Shown one piece after another: positions 9,109 through 17,659 of a DNA stretch of 64,000 nucleotides. This DNA comes from JAUIIK01 sp041390865 (GTDB lineage: Bacteria > Chloroflexota > Chloroflexia > Thermomicrobiales > CFX8), in contig JAWKPC010000021.1 in NCBI GenBank assembly GCA_041390865.1, positions 1-64,000 on the forward strand, given 5' to 3'. A program made the position numbers and the translations under genes. The notes under the pieces are model-generated. The model was not told the origin of the DNA, did no database searches, and saw only the letters and a program-made list of their open reading frames with translations. The stretch's first letter is position 1. The number at the start of each line of letters is the position of its first letter.

Positions 9109-9810
9109 TCAGGGGACCCTTAGGCCGTCGCCGGACTCGGTGTGGACCTGACCGTTGTAGAGCAGTATCTGACCGCGCAGCAGCGAAAAGATGACCCTGC
9201 CCGGCCAGGCAAGCTCGTTATATGGATCGTCGGAATCCGGATCGAAGACAAACAGATCGCCATCGGACCCGACGCCGAAACTTCCCTTTTGCGGGAAGAC
9301 CTTACGGTGCCGCGCCAGGTTGCCGGATGTCAGGTCCGCGATACGCTGGAGTGAAATTGACCGGCGCACGTGGCCCTCGTGGTAAAGGAAGTGGATTACT
9401 GGAAAGGTGCTGAGCGCTGGAGCCTGGAAATGCACCGGCGCGTCTCCCGCAAGCAGTTCCCAGTCATCATCGGACAAACTGCTTTGGTCGTCCGGTTCAA
9501 CGATCGTAATGGTCGAACCGTCTGCCGGCAGATAGTCGAGGCAGGCGCCCTCTCCGCTATCTCCGCCGCTAAGGATTGCCGTCGTCACGCCCTTTCGGAC
9601 GTGGACCAGCGCGTCATCCGGTACGACCCCGGATGGCTGGATAAGACCGGGGAACACCAGATGGCCGGACGCGTTGACGGTGCGCCAGACATCCCGATCC
9701 GGTTCGTCGACAACCACACCGTCGTGAATCGTGAGCGTTGAATTGGCCGGTGCGTCGGGTCCGACGAACCGGCCATTGACTACCCGAGTATCGAGTGGAT
9801 CTTGCGACAC
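9109..9810 (-). CDS. Short amidohydrolase-like protein lacking the metal site
   Basis: 233 residues. The N-terminus has the beta-sandwich pattern of dihydroorotase/hydantoinase-type amidohydrolases (TRVVNGRFVGPDAPANSTLT, then HLVFPGLIQPSG). The C-terminus also fits (ADLTSGNLARHRKVFPQKG, then FGVGSDGDLFVFDPDSD). The usual HxH after PGLID is replaced (PGLIQPSG), and the TIM barrel of some 300 residues is cut to roughly 120. No carboxylated Lys or paired His ligands are visible. An active hydrolase is therefore unlikely; a scaffold or binding role, or a decaying gene, is possible. The GTG at 9810 is preferred because it follows the dioxygenase stop with a CGGGGA ribosome site; the longer ATG frame would overlap that gene by 80 bases. 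Confidence 0.6.
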   Translation of the reverse strand: MSQDPLDTRVVNGRFVGPDAPANSTLTIHDGVVVDEPDRDVWRTVNASGHLVFPGLIQPSGVVPDDALVHVRKGVTTAILSGGDSGEGACLDYLPADGSTITIVEPDDQSSLSDDDWELLAGDAPVHFQAPALSTFPVIHFLYHEGHVRRSISLQRIADLTSGNLARHRKVFPQKGSFGVGSDGDLFVFDPDSDDPYNELAWPGRVIFSLLRGQILLYNGQVHTESGDGLRVP

Positions 9811-9823
9811 CTGGTATCCCCGG

Positions 9824-10417
9824 CTAGCAGGCGATGTTGTATCGGGAGCGGAATTCCTTGATCTCGCCTGTCTCGAGGTCGAAGGAGTGCCGGAGGATGC
9901 CATCCAGCGATCCGCCGTAGATGTGGATCGAGCATGATGGCTGATCGGTGACGTTGTGGATCAGGTGATAGTCGTCATCCGGCGGGACCAGTCCGCTGAC
10001 GTCGCCGGGCCGGTTGTAGGCAACGCCGATCTCCTGCATCTCGGCATACCCTTCGCGGGATCCGTCGTCGACTCTGTGATACCGCCGCTCGAGTTCCATG
10101 CCTTTCCAGACGCCGACAAGCCCCCAGAGCATATGGTCGTGAACCGGTGTACCGTAGTCGGGCCACCAGACAGTCGATACGACGGTCCAGCTGTCGTCGG
10201 TTCCCTTGGCCAGCATGTAATTCGCGATTCCGCCTTCGACAGGTTCCTGGAATTTCGGGTCCAGCCAGCTCATGTCGGAAAGCAGCTCTTCGAAATGAGG
10301 CGTTGCTTCCTCAACGATCGCGCCACCATCAACGCTACCGTTCGTATGCTTCCGCACAATCTGGTCAAGCTTGTTCGTGAACACGTCGAGAGCGGCGCTT
10401 GTCGTTTCGATTGCCAT
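9824..10417 (-). CDS. Cysteine dioxygenase-type cupin (thiol dioxygenase)
   Basis: Non-haem iron enzyme oxidising a small thiol to its sulfinate. 197 residues from an ATG with a clean AAGGAG site 8 bases upstream; a longer frame upstream is ignored. Iron ligands by motif: H93 and H95 in TPVHDHMLWG and H154 in YHLIHNV. The SxHxY triad follows in SIHIY (S163, H165, Y167). The Cys that forms the Cys-Tyr crosslink in animal enzymes is absent, as in most bacterial members. The substrate could be cysteine or 3-mercaptopropionate. It is the first gene of a minus-strand unit and diverges from a four-domain rhodanese gene, which supports a role in sulfur metabolism. Confidence 0.85.
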   Translation of the reverse strand: MAIETTSAALDVFTNKLDQIVRKHTNGSVDGGAIVEEATPHFEELLSDMSWLDPKFQEPVEGGIANYMLAKGTDDSWTVVSTVWWPDYGTPVHDHMLWGLVGVWKGMELERRYHRVDDGSREGYAEMQEIGVAYNRPGDVSGLVPPDDDYHLIHNVTDQPSCSIHIYGGSLDGILRHSFDLETGEIKEFRSRYNIAC

Positions 10418-10530
10418 GGGGTGGGCTCCTTGGTCGTTGCGGTCGGATCGGCTCCCGGTGACTGCCCGGGACGTTATGATGATCCTAGCATAGCGGCCCG
10501 CAAAGGCCGGACCGGGGAAGGACCCAATCA

Positions 10531-12144
10531 ATGCCGGAAACAATAGCCATCGACCAGCTCAAGAGCATGCGCGAGACGCGAACGCCTCACGCCCTGATCG
10601 ACGTCCGCGAGAAGGGCGAGTTCGTTCAGCGGCACATCTTCCATGCCGTTCCGATTCCGCGAGGGGTGATCGAATTGCGCGTACCACAGCGTATACCGGA
10701 CACGGAGGTGCCGATCATCGTCTACGACGAGGATGGTCATCGTGCAACGCTGGCTGCCCAGCGTCTCGAGTCGATGGGGTACTCCGACGTACGCACGCTA
10801 GAAGGTGGACTCAACGCCTGGGAGGAATCGGGCGGGCGTACCGACTACGGCACGAATGTCCCCGGCAAGGATTTCGGGGAGAAAGTCGCCGTGCAGCGCA
10901 AGATCCCTCATCTCACCCCGGACGAGATCGTCGAGCGTCAGAAGCGCAACGAGCGGTTGATTATTCTCGACTCGCGCACCCGCGAGGAATACGAGCGAAA
11001 CCATGTCCCCGGCGCGTTCAGCGCTCCCGGCGCGGAACTGCCGCGCCGGATCCGGACGATCATCGATGCGCCGGAGAATCGCGACGCGACGATCGTCGTC
11101 AACTGCGCCGGCCGAACCCGGAGCATACTCGGCGCTGACGTCTTGATTCGGATGGGTATCGAGAACCCGGTCTATGCCCTCGAGAACGGCACGATGGCCT
11201 GGTCGATGGCCGGACACGATCTCGAGTCGGGCGAGGGTGCGGATATCGATGTCGCGAGCGCTCCTTCCGCACGGCAGATCGTTGAAGAATTCGCGAATCG
11301 CGTCGCTCAAGAAGACAATGTACAGCCTCTGTCCGTCGAAGACTTCAAGGCGATGCGGAACGACGGTACATTGCACTACGCGCTCGATGCCCGCCTGCCC
11401 CAGGAGTTCGCGGAAGGCCACATTCCGGGTTCCGTCTCTCTGCCGGGCGGACAGGTTGCACTGGCGGCCGACGAGATTGTCGCCGTCAACCAGGCACCGA
11501 TCGTCTTTATCTCGGAGTCGGGGATGCGGGCGGCGATTACCGGGTCGTTCGCGAGGCAGATCGGCTATCCGAACGTCATGTTCCTCGAAGGAGGCATCGA
11601 AGCGTGGACGGCCGACGGCAACGAACTCACGACCGACGAAGAAGATTTCGAGGTTCCGGGACTTGCCGACGCAGTCTCCGCAACGTCGTCGATCACGCCC
11701 GATGATCTCGCCCGCTCGAAAGAAGACGCCGATCCATTGATCGTCGATGTCAAAGGCAGCGGCGATTACGCGCTCGAACACATCGAGGGATCGCGCTGGG
11801 TGCCCCGGGGCGACCTGGAACGCCGGATCGGCAACTACGTGGATTCCAAGGACCAGCAGATCATCCTGACCTGTAACAACGGCGTCCGATCGGCATTGGC
11901 CGCGAAAACGCTCCAGGATGATGGGTACACGAACGTGAAGTGGCTCGAAGGCGGACTCGACGCCTGGAAGGCCAGCGGTCGTGATGTTGTCGAGGGACTC
12001 GACGGCGCGGACGTTTCCGTCCGGGAAGCGAAGGACGACGTAGAGATGATCGGGCGCGTCGGTCCACTGGCGAGATCGAGACAGGACATGATCGACTACC
12101 TCGAATGGGAGATCGCTCTCGGACACAAGTACGAGACCGAATAA
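10531..12144 (+). CDS. Four-domain rhodanese (sulfurtransferase) protein
   Basis: 537 residues made of four rhodanese domains in a row, soluble. Active-site loops: domain 1 has YDEDGHRA, with Asp66 where the persulfide Cys belongs; domain 2 has NCAGRTRS (Cys192); domain 3 has SESGMRAA (Ser328); domain 4 has TCNNGVRS (Cys448). Domains 2 and 4 should be catalytic, 1 and 3 not. Each domain ends with a YxxVxxLEGG-like segment. It diverges from the thiol dioxygenase across a 113-base gap and is followed 17 bases later by nfo. A likely role is moving sulfane sulfur from cysteine or thiosulfate breakdown; donor and acceptor are unknown. GGGGAAGGA lies upstream of the ATG. Confidence 0.92.
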   Translation: MPETIAIDQLKSMRETRTPHALIDVREKGEFVQRHIFHAVPIPRGVIELRVPQRIPDTEVPIIVYDEDGHRATLAAQRLESMGYSDVRTLEGGLNAWEESGGRTDYGTNVPGKDFGEKVAVQRKIPHLTPDEIVERQKRNERLIILDSRTREEYERNHVPGAFSAPGAELPRRIRTIIDAPENRDATIVVNCAGRTRSILGADVLIRMGIENPVYALENGTMAWSMAGHDLESGEGADIDVASAPSARQIVEEFANRVAQEDNVQPLSVEDFKAMRNDGTLHYALDARLPQEFAEGHIPGSVSLPGGQVALAADEIVAVNQAPIVFISESGMRAAITGSFARQIGYPNVMFLEGGIEAWTADGNELTTDEEDFEVPGLADAVSATSSITPDDLARSKEDADPLIVDVKGSGDYALEHIEGSRWVPRGDLERRIGNYVDSKDQQIILTCNNGVRSALAAKTLQDDGYTNVKWLEGGLDAWKASGRDVVEGLDGADVSVREAKDDVEMIGRVGPLARSRQDMIDYLEWEIALGHKYETE

Positions 12145-12161
12145 GAGACAGGAGACTGCGA

Positions 12162-13013
12162 GTGCTGCGTTTGGGCGCGCATAAGTCGATCGCCGGTGGG
12201 CTGGAGAAAGCCTTCGAGCGGGCGAGCCAGGTGGATTCCGATGCCGTACAGATCTTTACGGCAAACCAGCGGCAGTGGAAAGGCCGAGAGATCAGCCAGG
12301 AAGAGGCAGATCTGTTTCGAGAGGCCCAGAAAGAGACGGGAATCCGGCCGGTCGTTTCCCACAATTCGTATCTGATCAACATGGCTTCTCCGAAGGATGA
12401 TCTGTGGGCGAAGTCGATCGCGGCGCAATGCCAGGAAATCGAACGCTGCGAATTGCTTTCAATTCCGTACGTCGTCGCACATCCCGGAGCGCATACCGGC
12501 TCCGGGCGCGAAGCGGGTATCGCTCGGATCATCGCCGCACTCGACAAGATTCACACGGACTTGCCTGGCTATGACGTCGTGACTCTTCTCGAGACGACGG
12601 CGGGCCAGGGAACGACGATCGGCGGTCAGTTCGAGGATCTGGCCGAGATTCTCAACGGTGTCGCGGCTCCGGAGCGTCTGGGCGTCTGTTTCGATACCTG
12701 CCACACCTTCGTGGCAGGTTACGACTGTCGAGACGCGGATTGCTACGACGAGATGATGTCACGTTTCGACGAAATCGTCGGGATCGGTGCGATCAAGGCG
12801 TTCCACTTCAATGATTCCAAAGGCGAACTTGGATCGAACAAGGACCGCCACGAGTACATCGGGCAAGGGGAGATCGGCGCCGAAGGCTTCCGGAGTTTCA
12901 TGAATGACAAACGGCTTGACGACCTTCCGGCATTGCTAGAAACCGACAAGAGCGACGATCTCCATGAGGACCGGGAAGCGCTCGAGCTTCTCCGGTCACT
13001 CGTCGCTGCATAG
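12162..13013 (+). CDS. nfo: Deoxyribonuclease IV (AP endonuclease, Nfo family)
   Basis: Zinc-dependent AP endonuclease that cuts 5' to abasic sites. 283 residues from a GTG with AGGAGA 6 bases upstream; a longer frame would run into the rhodanese gene. TIM-barrel metal-site motifs are all present: LGAHKSIAGG, VVAHPGAHTGSG, LLETTAGQGTTIGG, CFDTCHTFVAGYD and FHFNDSKGELGSNKDRHEYI. The gene ends at a strong bidirectional terminator. It acts downstream of the glycosylases encoded elsewhere in this window. Confidence 0.96.
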   Translation: MLRLGAHKSIAGGLEKAFERASQVDSDAVQIFTANQRQWKGREISQEEADLFREAQKETGIRPVVSHNSYLINMASPKDDLWAKSIAAQCQEIERCELLSIPYVVAHPGAHTGSGREAGIARIIAALDKIHTDLPGYDVVTLLETTAGQGTTIGGQFEDLAEILNGVAAPERLGVCFDTCHTFVAGYDCRDADCYDEMMSRFDEIVGIGAIKAFHFNDSKGELGSNKDRHEYIGQGEIGAEGFRSFMNDKRLDDLPALLETDKSDDLHEDREALELLRSLVAA

Positions 13014-13060
13014 CCGAACGAGCTCTGCGCCGATGAACGTCGGGTAATCGAATACAAAAG

Positions 13061-13099
13061 GAGCGGCTGGCGAATGTTATTTCGCCAGCCGCTCTCTCT
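13061..13099. terminator. Bidirectional intrinsic terminator between nfo and the aldehyde dehydrogenase
   Basis: Perfect 14-bp inverted repeat (GAGCGGCTGGCGAA / TTCGCCAGCCGCTC) with loop TGTTAT, preceded by AAAA and followed by TCTCTTT. It sits between two convergent genes and can serve both. Confidence 0.88.
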
Positions 13100-13125
13100 T
13101 TCACACGATTGTTGAGGACTGTGCG

Positions 13126-14553
13126 TTATCCCAGTCGGTTGAAGACGGCCAGGCGCGGCTCGGTCATGTCTTCGATGGCGTACCGCAGACCTTCGCGGCT
13201 CAGGCCGGAATCCTTGACCCCTCCGTAGGGCATGTGGTCGACCCGGTAGGTCGGGATGTCGTTGATGATGACGCCGCCGACTTCGAGTCGGTCCCAGGCT
13301 TGCAGCGCGTGTTCGAGCGAGGATGTGAAGACACCCGCCTGCAGTCCGTATACGGAATCGTCGATCCGTGCCAGGCCGGCGTCCCAGTCCGAAAACTTGA
13401 ACACGTTGACGATCGGGGCGAACGCTTCTCGGGCACAAACGGCCGACTCCTCCGGAGCGTTGGTGATGACGGTCGGCCGGTAAAAACGACCGCTCGATTC
13501 ACCTCCTGTCAGGACGTTTGCCCCATCGGCGACGGCTGACTTTACCCAGTCGTCGATTCGCGATACGGCCTTGTCGTCGATCATCGGGGGGAGCTTTGTC
13601 GATTCGTCGGCCGGATCGCCCATCACGACGTCTTCTGCCGCGGCGACGAGTTTGTCAGCGAATTCGTCGAAGACGTCCTCGTGGACGTAGACGCGCTGCA
13701 CGGAGATGCAGACTTGACCGGCGTAGGCGAATGCTCCGACGATGACGCGCTGGGCGGCGAAATCGAGGTCGGCATCCCGGTCGATGATCACACCGGCATT
13801 TCCGCCCAGTTCGAGGACGACCTTCTTTCTGCCGGCTCTTGACTTCATATCCCAGCCGACATCGGGTGAACCGGTGAAGCTCAGCAGCTTGTATCGATCA
13901 TCGGTAACCAGTTTGTCGCCAATTTTGCGGTCCATCGGCATGATCGAGACGGCTCCTTTGGGGAGTCCGACTTCATCGATCATCTCGGCGAATGTGAGCA
14001 TTGTCAGCGGATCGTAGCTTGGCGGTTTGAGAACGATCGTGTTTCCGGACGCAATCGCCGGCGCGATCTTGTGAAGCGCCAGATTCAACGGGAAATTGAA
14101 TGGCGATATTCCGGCAATCGGGCCGATCGGCATTCTTCTCGTGACGCCGAAACGTCCAGCCGACGACGCCATCAGATCGAGCGGCATCTGCTCGCCATGA
14201 ATTCGCTGGGCCTCCTCGGCCGCGACGCGCAGGGTGAAGACGCCCCGGTCGACTTCGACGCGGGAATCGTTGATCGGCTTGGCGGCCTCGGCCGTCATGA
14301 GATCGACGACCTCGTCACGGCGCTCCTTGAGGGCCTCGGCCAGCTTGAAGAGAATGTCCGCCCGCTGATATGTGGGCATCCGTCGCATCTCTTCGAATGA
14401 CTGCACCGCCGCTTCTGTGGCGTCTTCGAAGTCCTGCTCGGTCGCAACCGACGTCACACCGACGACGTCGCCGGAGTACGGGTTTGTTACCTCAAGTGTG
14501 TTATCGGAGTTTCGCCACTCGCCCGCGCAGTAAAATTCGTACGTCTTCGGCAT
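13126..14553 (-). CDS. NAD(P)-dependent aldehyde dehydrogenase
   Basis: 475-residue ALDH-superfamily enzyme oxidising an aldehyde to an acid. Motifs: ISPFNFPLNLALHKIAPA, cofactor-binding LSFTGSPDVGW, catalytic Glu in LELGGNAGVI and catalytic Cys in YAGQVCISVQRV. The form GQVCISVQR is typical of the lactaldehyde / GapN-like branch, so a hydroxyaldehyde or glyceraldehyde-3-phosphate is plausible, but the substrate cannot be fixed. It follows nuoI by 46 bases on the same strand, so it may be co-transcribed with the nuoG-nuoI pair and pass electrons as NAD(P)H. It ends against the terminator shared with nfo. Confidence 0.9.
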   Translation of the reverse strand: MPKTYEFYCAGEWRNSDNTLEVTNPYSGDVVGVTSVATEQDFEDATEAAVQSFEEMRRMPTYQRADILFKLAEALKERRDEVVDLMTAEAAKPINDSRVEVDRGVFTLRVAAEEAQRIHGEQMPLDLMASSAGRFGVTRRMPIGPIAGISPFNFPLNLALHKIAPAIASGNTIVLKPPSYDPLTMLTFAEMIDEVGLPKGAVSIMPMDRKIGDKLVTDDRYKLLSFTGSPDVGWDMKSRAGRKKVVLELGGNAGVIIDRDADLDFAAQRVIVGAFAYAGQVCISVQRVYVHEDVFDEFADKLVAAAEDVVMGDPADESTKLPPMIDDKAVSRIDDWVKSAVADGANVLTGGESSGRFYRPTVITNAPEESAVCAREAFAPIVNVFKFSDWDAGLARIDDSVYGLQAGVFTSSLEHALQAWDRLEVGGVIINDIPTYRVDHMPYGGVKDSGLSREGLRYAIEDMTEPRLAVFNRLG

Positions 14554-14599
14554 CGATCCGTCCTATCAATCGCATGTTCTCATACGAGAGCTGCGTGTC

Positions 14600-15031
14600 C
14601 TACGAACTCCACCAATCGTCAGTCTGAGCGCCGATCTGTGCCAGTTCGGTCTTGGTGAAAATCAGCCCCTGGCGATCCTGCACTGCGAGCTCGTATTCCT
14701 TGCTCATTGCAATCGCGTCGACCGGGCATACCTGAGCGCACATACCGCAGTTCAGGCAGCGTCCCGCCCGGAGGATGAATTCTCCGAGTTCGCGGTCTCC
14801 CTCTTCGGACGGCACGACGTGCATTTCCAGGCAAGATGTTGGACAGATCCGCGCGCAGAGTCCGCAGGCCACGCAGAGGGCTTCGCCGGTCTGCGGGTCG
14901 CTCCGGAGGGCCGGGAGGCCGCGAAAGCGATTCGACATGTCCCGTTTGACATCCGGATATTCGACCGTGACCGGCGGGCGGGCGAGCCGTTTGAGGGTTA
15001 CGGCGAAACCTTTAAATTCGTCGAGAACCAT
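14600..15031 (-). CDS. nuoI: NADH-quinone oxidoreductase subunit I-like (2x[4Fe-4S])
   Basis: 143-residue ferredoxin-like subunit that in complex I carries clusters N6a and N6b from NuoG toward quinone. Two CxxCxxCxxxCP motifs are visible: CVACGLCARICP (about 53-64) and CLNCGMCAQVCP (about 92-103). The N-terminal region FKGFAVTLKRLARPPVTVEYP is the usual membrane-arm contact. It starts 25 bases after nuoG. Unlike a normal nuo operon, nuoH does not lie between them and no other complex I subunit is in the window. Confidence 0.88.
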   Translation of the reverse strand: MVLDEFKGFAVTLKRLARPPVTVEYPDVKRDMSNRFRGLPALRSDPQTGEALCVACGLCARICPTSCLEMHVVPSEEGDRELGEFILRAGRCLNCGMCAQVCPVDAIAMSKEYELAVQDRQGLIFTKTELAQIGAQTDDWWSS

Positions 15032-15056
15032 AGTTATCTAGCCTCCAGCAGAAGTG

Positions 15057-17492
15057 TCAGTCGGCGACGATAGTGATGCGGTCCGAGTCGAGATGCCGGT
15101 CCGGTTCCAGCCGAACCGTGCCGGAGTCCGCGAAGGATTTGGCGGGCCACTGGATGCCGGCGCGTTCGAGACGAGGATAGGAAATCGCGCCGTATGCATC
15201 AACGCTGCCCGCGATCGCATCGAAGAGCATCGCCGGGTTATCAACGTGCATTCGATACCCCATGTGCGCAGCGATCTCCGCGAGGTGAGTGCGGGTGCTG
15301 CGTGCATCGCCGGGCGACGGGACGACATAACGCACGCGCTGCACCGTTCGATCGAGGTTCGTGAACGTGCCATCGACCTCGAGGTACATAGACGCAGGCA
15401 AGACGATGTCCGCCAGCTTCGTCAGTTCGCTTTCAAAGCTATCTTCGACGATCAGCAGATCGACCTCTTCCAGCGCTGTCAGGAGATCGTCGTCGAAGCG
15501 CCGGTCCCAGATCTGGCTCGCTCCGTCGCGGAAGTAGCCGCGTTCGCCGGATGAGAAGTAATCATCCTTTACCGAACCTCCGTGGTGGGATCGGGCGGAG
15601 ATGTAGAGCGCTTTGATTCGCCCGCTTCTGATTGCATCGGGTAGATCGGCGATTCCGATGCCGGCTTCATCCGGTATCGAAATGTTCGTGCTCAGCCCAT
15701 TCTGTGACGGATCGGATGTTGCGATGAGATGCTCCCAGTTGCCCGCGGCGTTCGCGACGGCATCAGCGTCGGAGACATCCACCTGGCCTGGCAGCAGGGA
15801 AGGATGGCAGCCTACATCGAGCGAGCCCTGCATATTGGAAGCGTTCCGCAGGGCAAGCACTCCGCCGCCTGGCCGGCCGATTGTGTCGAACGTAACAGCC
15901 AGATTGTTGACGGCATTGACGAGATCCCGGGACGCGGTGGTCGACTGATTGTCAAGCGCATACCAGATTGCCGCCGATGACCCGGTGCCGTCTGCTTCCA
16001 CCGCTGCGCTCTCGGCGAACAGCTTTGCGCTCTCCTCAAGTAGCGATCGGTCAACTCCGGACCGTTTGACGACGTCATCGACATCGCAGTCCCTGGTCCA
16101 TCCGAGGTTTGCGCCTTCCGGCGTCAGCTTGTTCTTGTGAGCGATCGCGGCGAGCGCCTTCAACACATCCGCCTCGGTGCCGGGAGCGACCTCCAACCAG
16201 TGGTCGGAGCGCTCTGCCAGCGGCGAACGGTCGGGCGAAATAACGACAATGGACGTTTCCCGGTAGCGAAGCGCCCAGTAAAGCCAGTAGGACGCGACAG
16301 GCGCGACCTTTCCGGGGTCCGGACCTGCGTAGAGCAACATCGACGAGTCGGTCATCATCTCCTGCATGCCGGCCGGATTGGCGATCAGCCCGAATGACTC
16401 GAGCATGCCTTTATCGATGGCCGTTTGACGGGCGGGCATTAGCCGGTCGATGCTGTTCGACCCCATGACTGCCCGGGTGAAGATCTGGGCGACGAAGTTG
16501 TCTTCGTTGGTATTGTCCGGTGTTACGAGAGCCGCGAAGCCGCTACCACGGTGCTTGTCGAGCCGTTCCGCCGCTGCCGACCACGCCTCGTCCAAGGTGG
16601 TGTTGTGGATCGCGCCATTCGATTGGCGGACTCGTGCATTCCAGAGGCGGGTCGGATCTTGAACGTGCTCGTGGCCCCAGCGGCCAAGCTCGCAGGTGTA
16701 GCCGAAGTTGACGCCACGGTTCCAGAGGTGGGTCGTTCTCCGCACAATGCCGCGGTTGTACTCGCTATTGATCGTGCAACCGACGTCGCACATGCCGCAG
16801 ACGGTTTCGACAGAATCCATCTCCCATGGATGGTGCCCGAAGTGGCGATCGGTCAGCGCGCCGACCGGACAGACGGCGATGCACATGCCGCAATTCGTGC
16901 AGGTGGTTTCAGCCAGATCCTGTCCGTAGGCCGGAGTAATTTCGGCTTCCAGGCCCCGGTTCGAAACCTCGATAGCGGTCACGCCGGTCATCTCATGACA
17001 GACGCGAGTGCAGCGCGCGCAGATGATGCAGCGATCCCATTTGTAGTCGATGAAGTCGCTATGGTGGACGTAAGGCTGGGCTAGCTTCGGACGTCGGTAC
17101 GGATTGTTCTCGACGTTGTGCAAATAGGTATTGTCCTGAAGGTAGCACTCGCCGGACTTATCGCAGGTCGGACAGTCAAGCGCATGGTCGATCAGATACA
17201 TCTGAAGGATGAACTGCCGCGCTTCGACGACTCGCTCGGATTGCGTAAGCACTTCCATGCCGTCGCGAACCGGAGTCGCGCAGGACTCGATAAGGCCGCC
17301 GCGCTGGCCGAGGATCTCGACGGTGCAGAGCCGGCAAGACCCCCAGGGGCGGAGCAAAGGTTGAAAGCACAGGTTCGGCACTTCAATGCCTGCCGATTCG
17401 GCGGCTTGAAGAATGTACGTTCCAGCCGGAACGGTTACGTCCCGGCCGTCAATTGACAGCGTTACAAGCTGAGTTTCCGTGGTGGCAACCAT
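15057..17492 (-). CDS. nuoG: NADH-quinone oxidoreductase subunit G-like iron-sulfur/molybdopterin-fold protein
   Basis: About 811 residues. In order: 2Fe-2S domain (CFQPLLRPWGSCRLCTVEI, then ESCATPV), His-Cys box (HALDCPTCDKSGEC), two [4Fe-4S] motifs (CIICARCTRVC, CTNCGMCIAVCP), then a molybdopterin-oxidoreductase fold opening with CGMCDVGC and, 27 residues on, a fourth Cys in YTCELGRWG (N7-type cluster). In complex I this subunit relays electrons from NuoEF. A -10-like TAGAAT at 17541-17546 would place the RNA start almost on the upstream ATG (17537), so the ATG at 17492 with GAGGGG upstream is preferred. A soluble NuoG-I module or hydrogenase/formate-dehydrogenase relative is an alternative. 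Confidence 0.87.
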   Translation of the reverse strand: MVATTETQLVTLSIDGRDVTVPAGTYILQAAESAGIEVPNLCFQPLLRPWGSCRLCTVEILGQRGGLIESCATPVRDGMEVLTQSERVVEARQFILQMYLIDHALDCPTCDKSGECYLQDNTYLHNVENNPYRRPKLAQPYVHHSDFIDYKWDRCIICARCTRVCHEMTGVTAIEVSNRGLEAEITPAYGQDLAETTCTNCGMCIAVCPVGALTDRHFGHHPWEMDSVETVCGMCDVGCTINSEYNRGIVRRTTHLWNRGVNFGYTCELGRWGHEHVQDPTRLWNARVRQSNGAIHNTTLDEAWSAAAERLDKHRGSGFAALVTPDNTNEDNFVAQIFTRAVMGSNSIDRLMPARQTAIDKGMLESFGLIANPAGMQEMMTDSSMLLYAGPDPGKVAPVASYWLYWALRYRETSIVVISPDRSPLAERSDHWLEVAPGTEADVLKALAAIAHKNKLTPEGANLGWTRDCDVDDVVKRSGVDRSLLEESAKLFAESAAVEADGTGSSAAIWYALDNQSTTASRDLVNAVNNLAVTFDTIGRPGGGVLALRNASNMQGSLDVGCHPSLLPGQVDVSDADAVANAAGNWEHLIATSDPSQNGLSTNISIPDEAGIGIADLPDAIRSGRIKALYISARSHHGGSVKDDYFSSGERGYFRDGASQIWDRRFDDDLLTALEEVDLLIVEDSFESELTKLADIVLPASMYLEVDGTFTNLDRTVQRVRYVVPSPGDARSTRTHLAEIAAHMGYRMHVDNPAMLFDAIAGSVDAYGAISYPRLERAGIQWPAKSFADSGTVRLEPDRHLDSDRITIVAD

Positions 17493-17622
17493 GGGCAGGT
17501 TGACGCCCCTCTCCCCTACGGGTCGCGAAACTTCCATATGATTCTACCCTTGAAGGCTTTCATCTGTCGCGGGCTCCGATATTGGTGATGTTCTGTGCGC
17601 TGTGACTAATCGCTTCGTTCCT

Positions 17623-17631
17623 TGCTATACT
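17623..17631 (+). promoter_or_regulatory. Extended -10 promoter for gatB
   Basis: TGCTATACT (TGn plus TATACT) lies 28 bases before the gatB GTG. No good -35 hexamer is seen, as expected for an extended -10 type. The same TGnTATAMT form recurs before tRNA-Pro, ftsH and ruvB. Confidence 0.55.
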
Positions 17632-17659
17632 CCCGCCCGATATCGGCCCAACTCGAATT

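Noticed and set aside
10798..12126. 442-codon minus-strand frame opposite the rhodanese gene
   Set aside because: The plus-strand product has four clear rhodanese domains; the antisense product has none.
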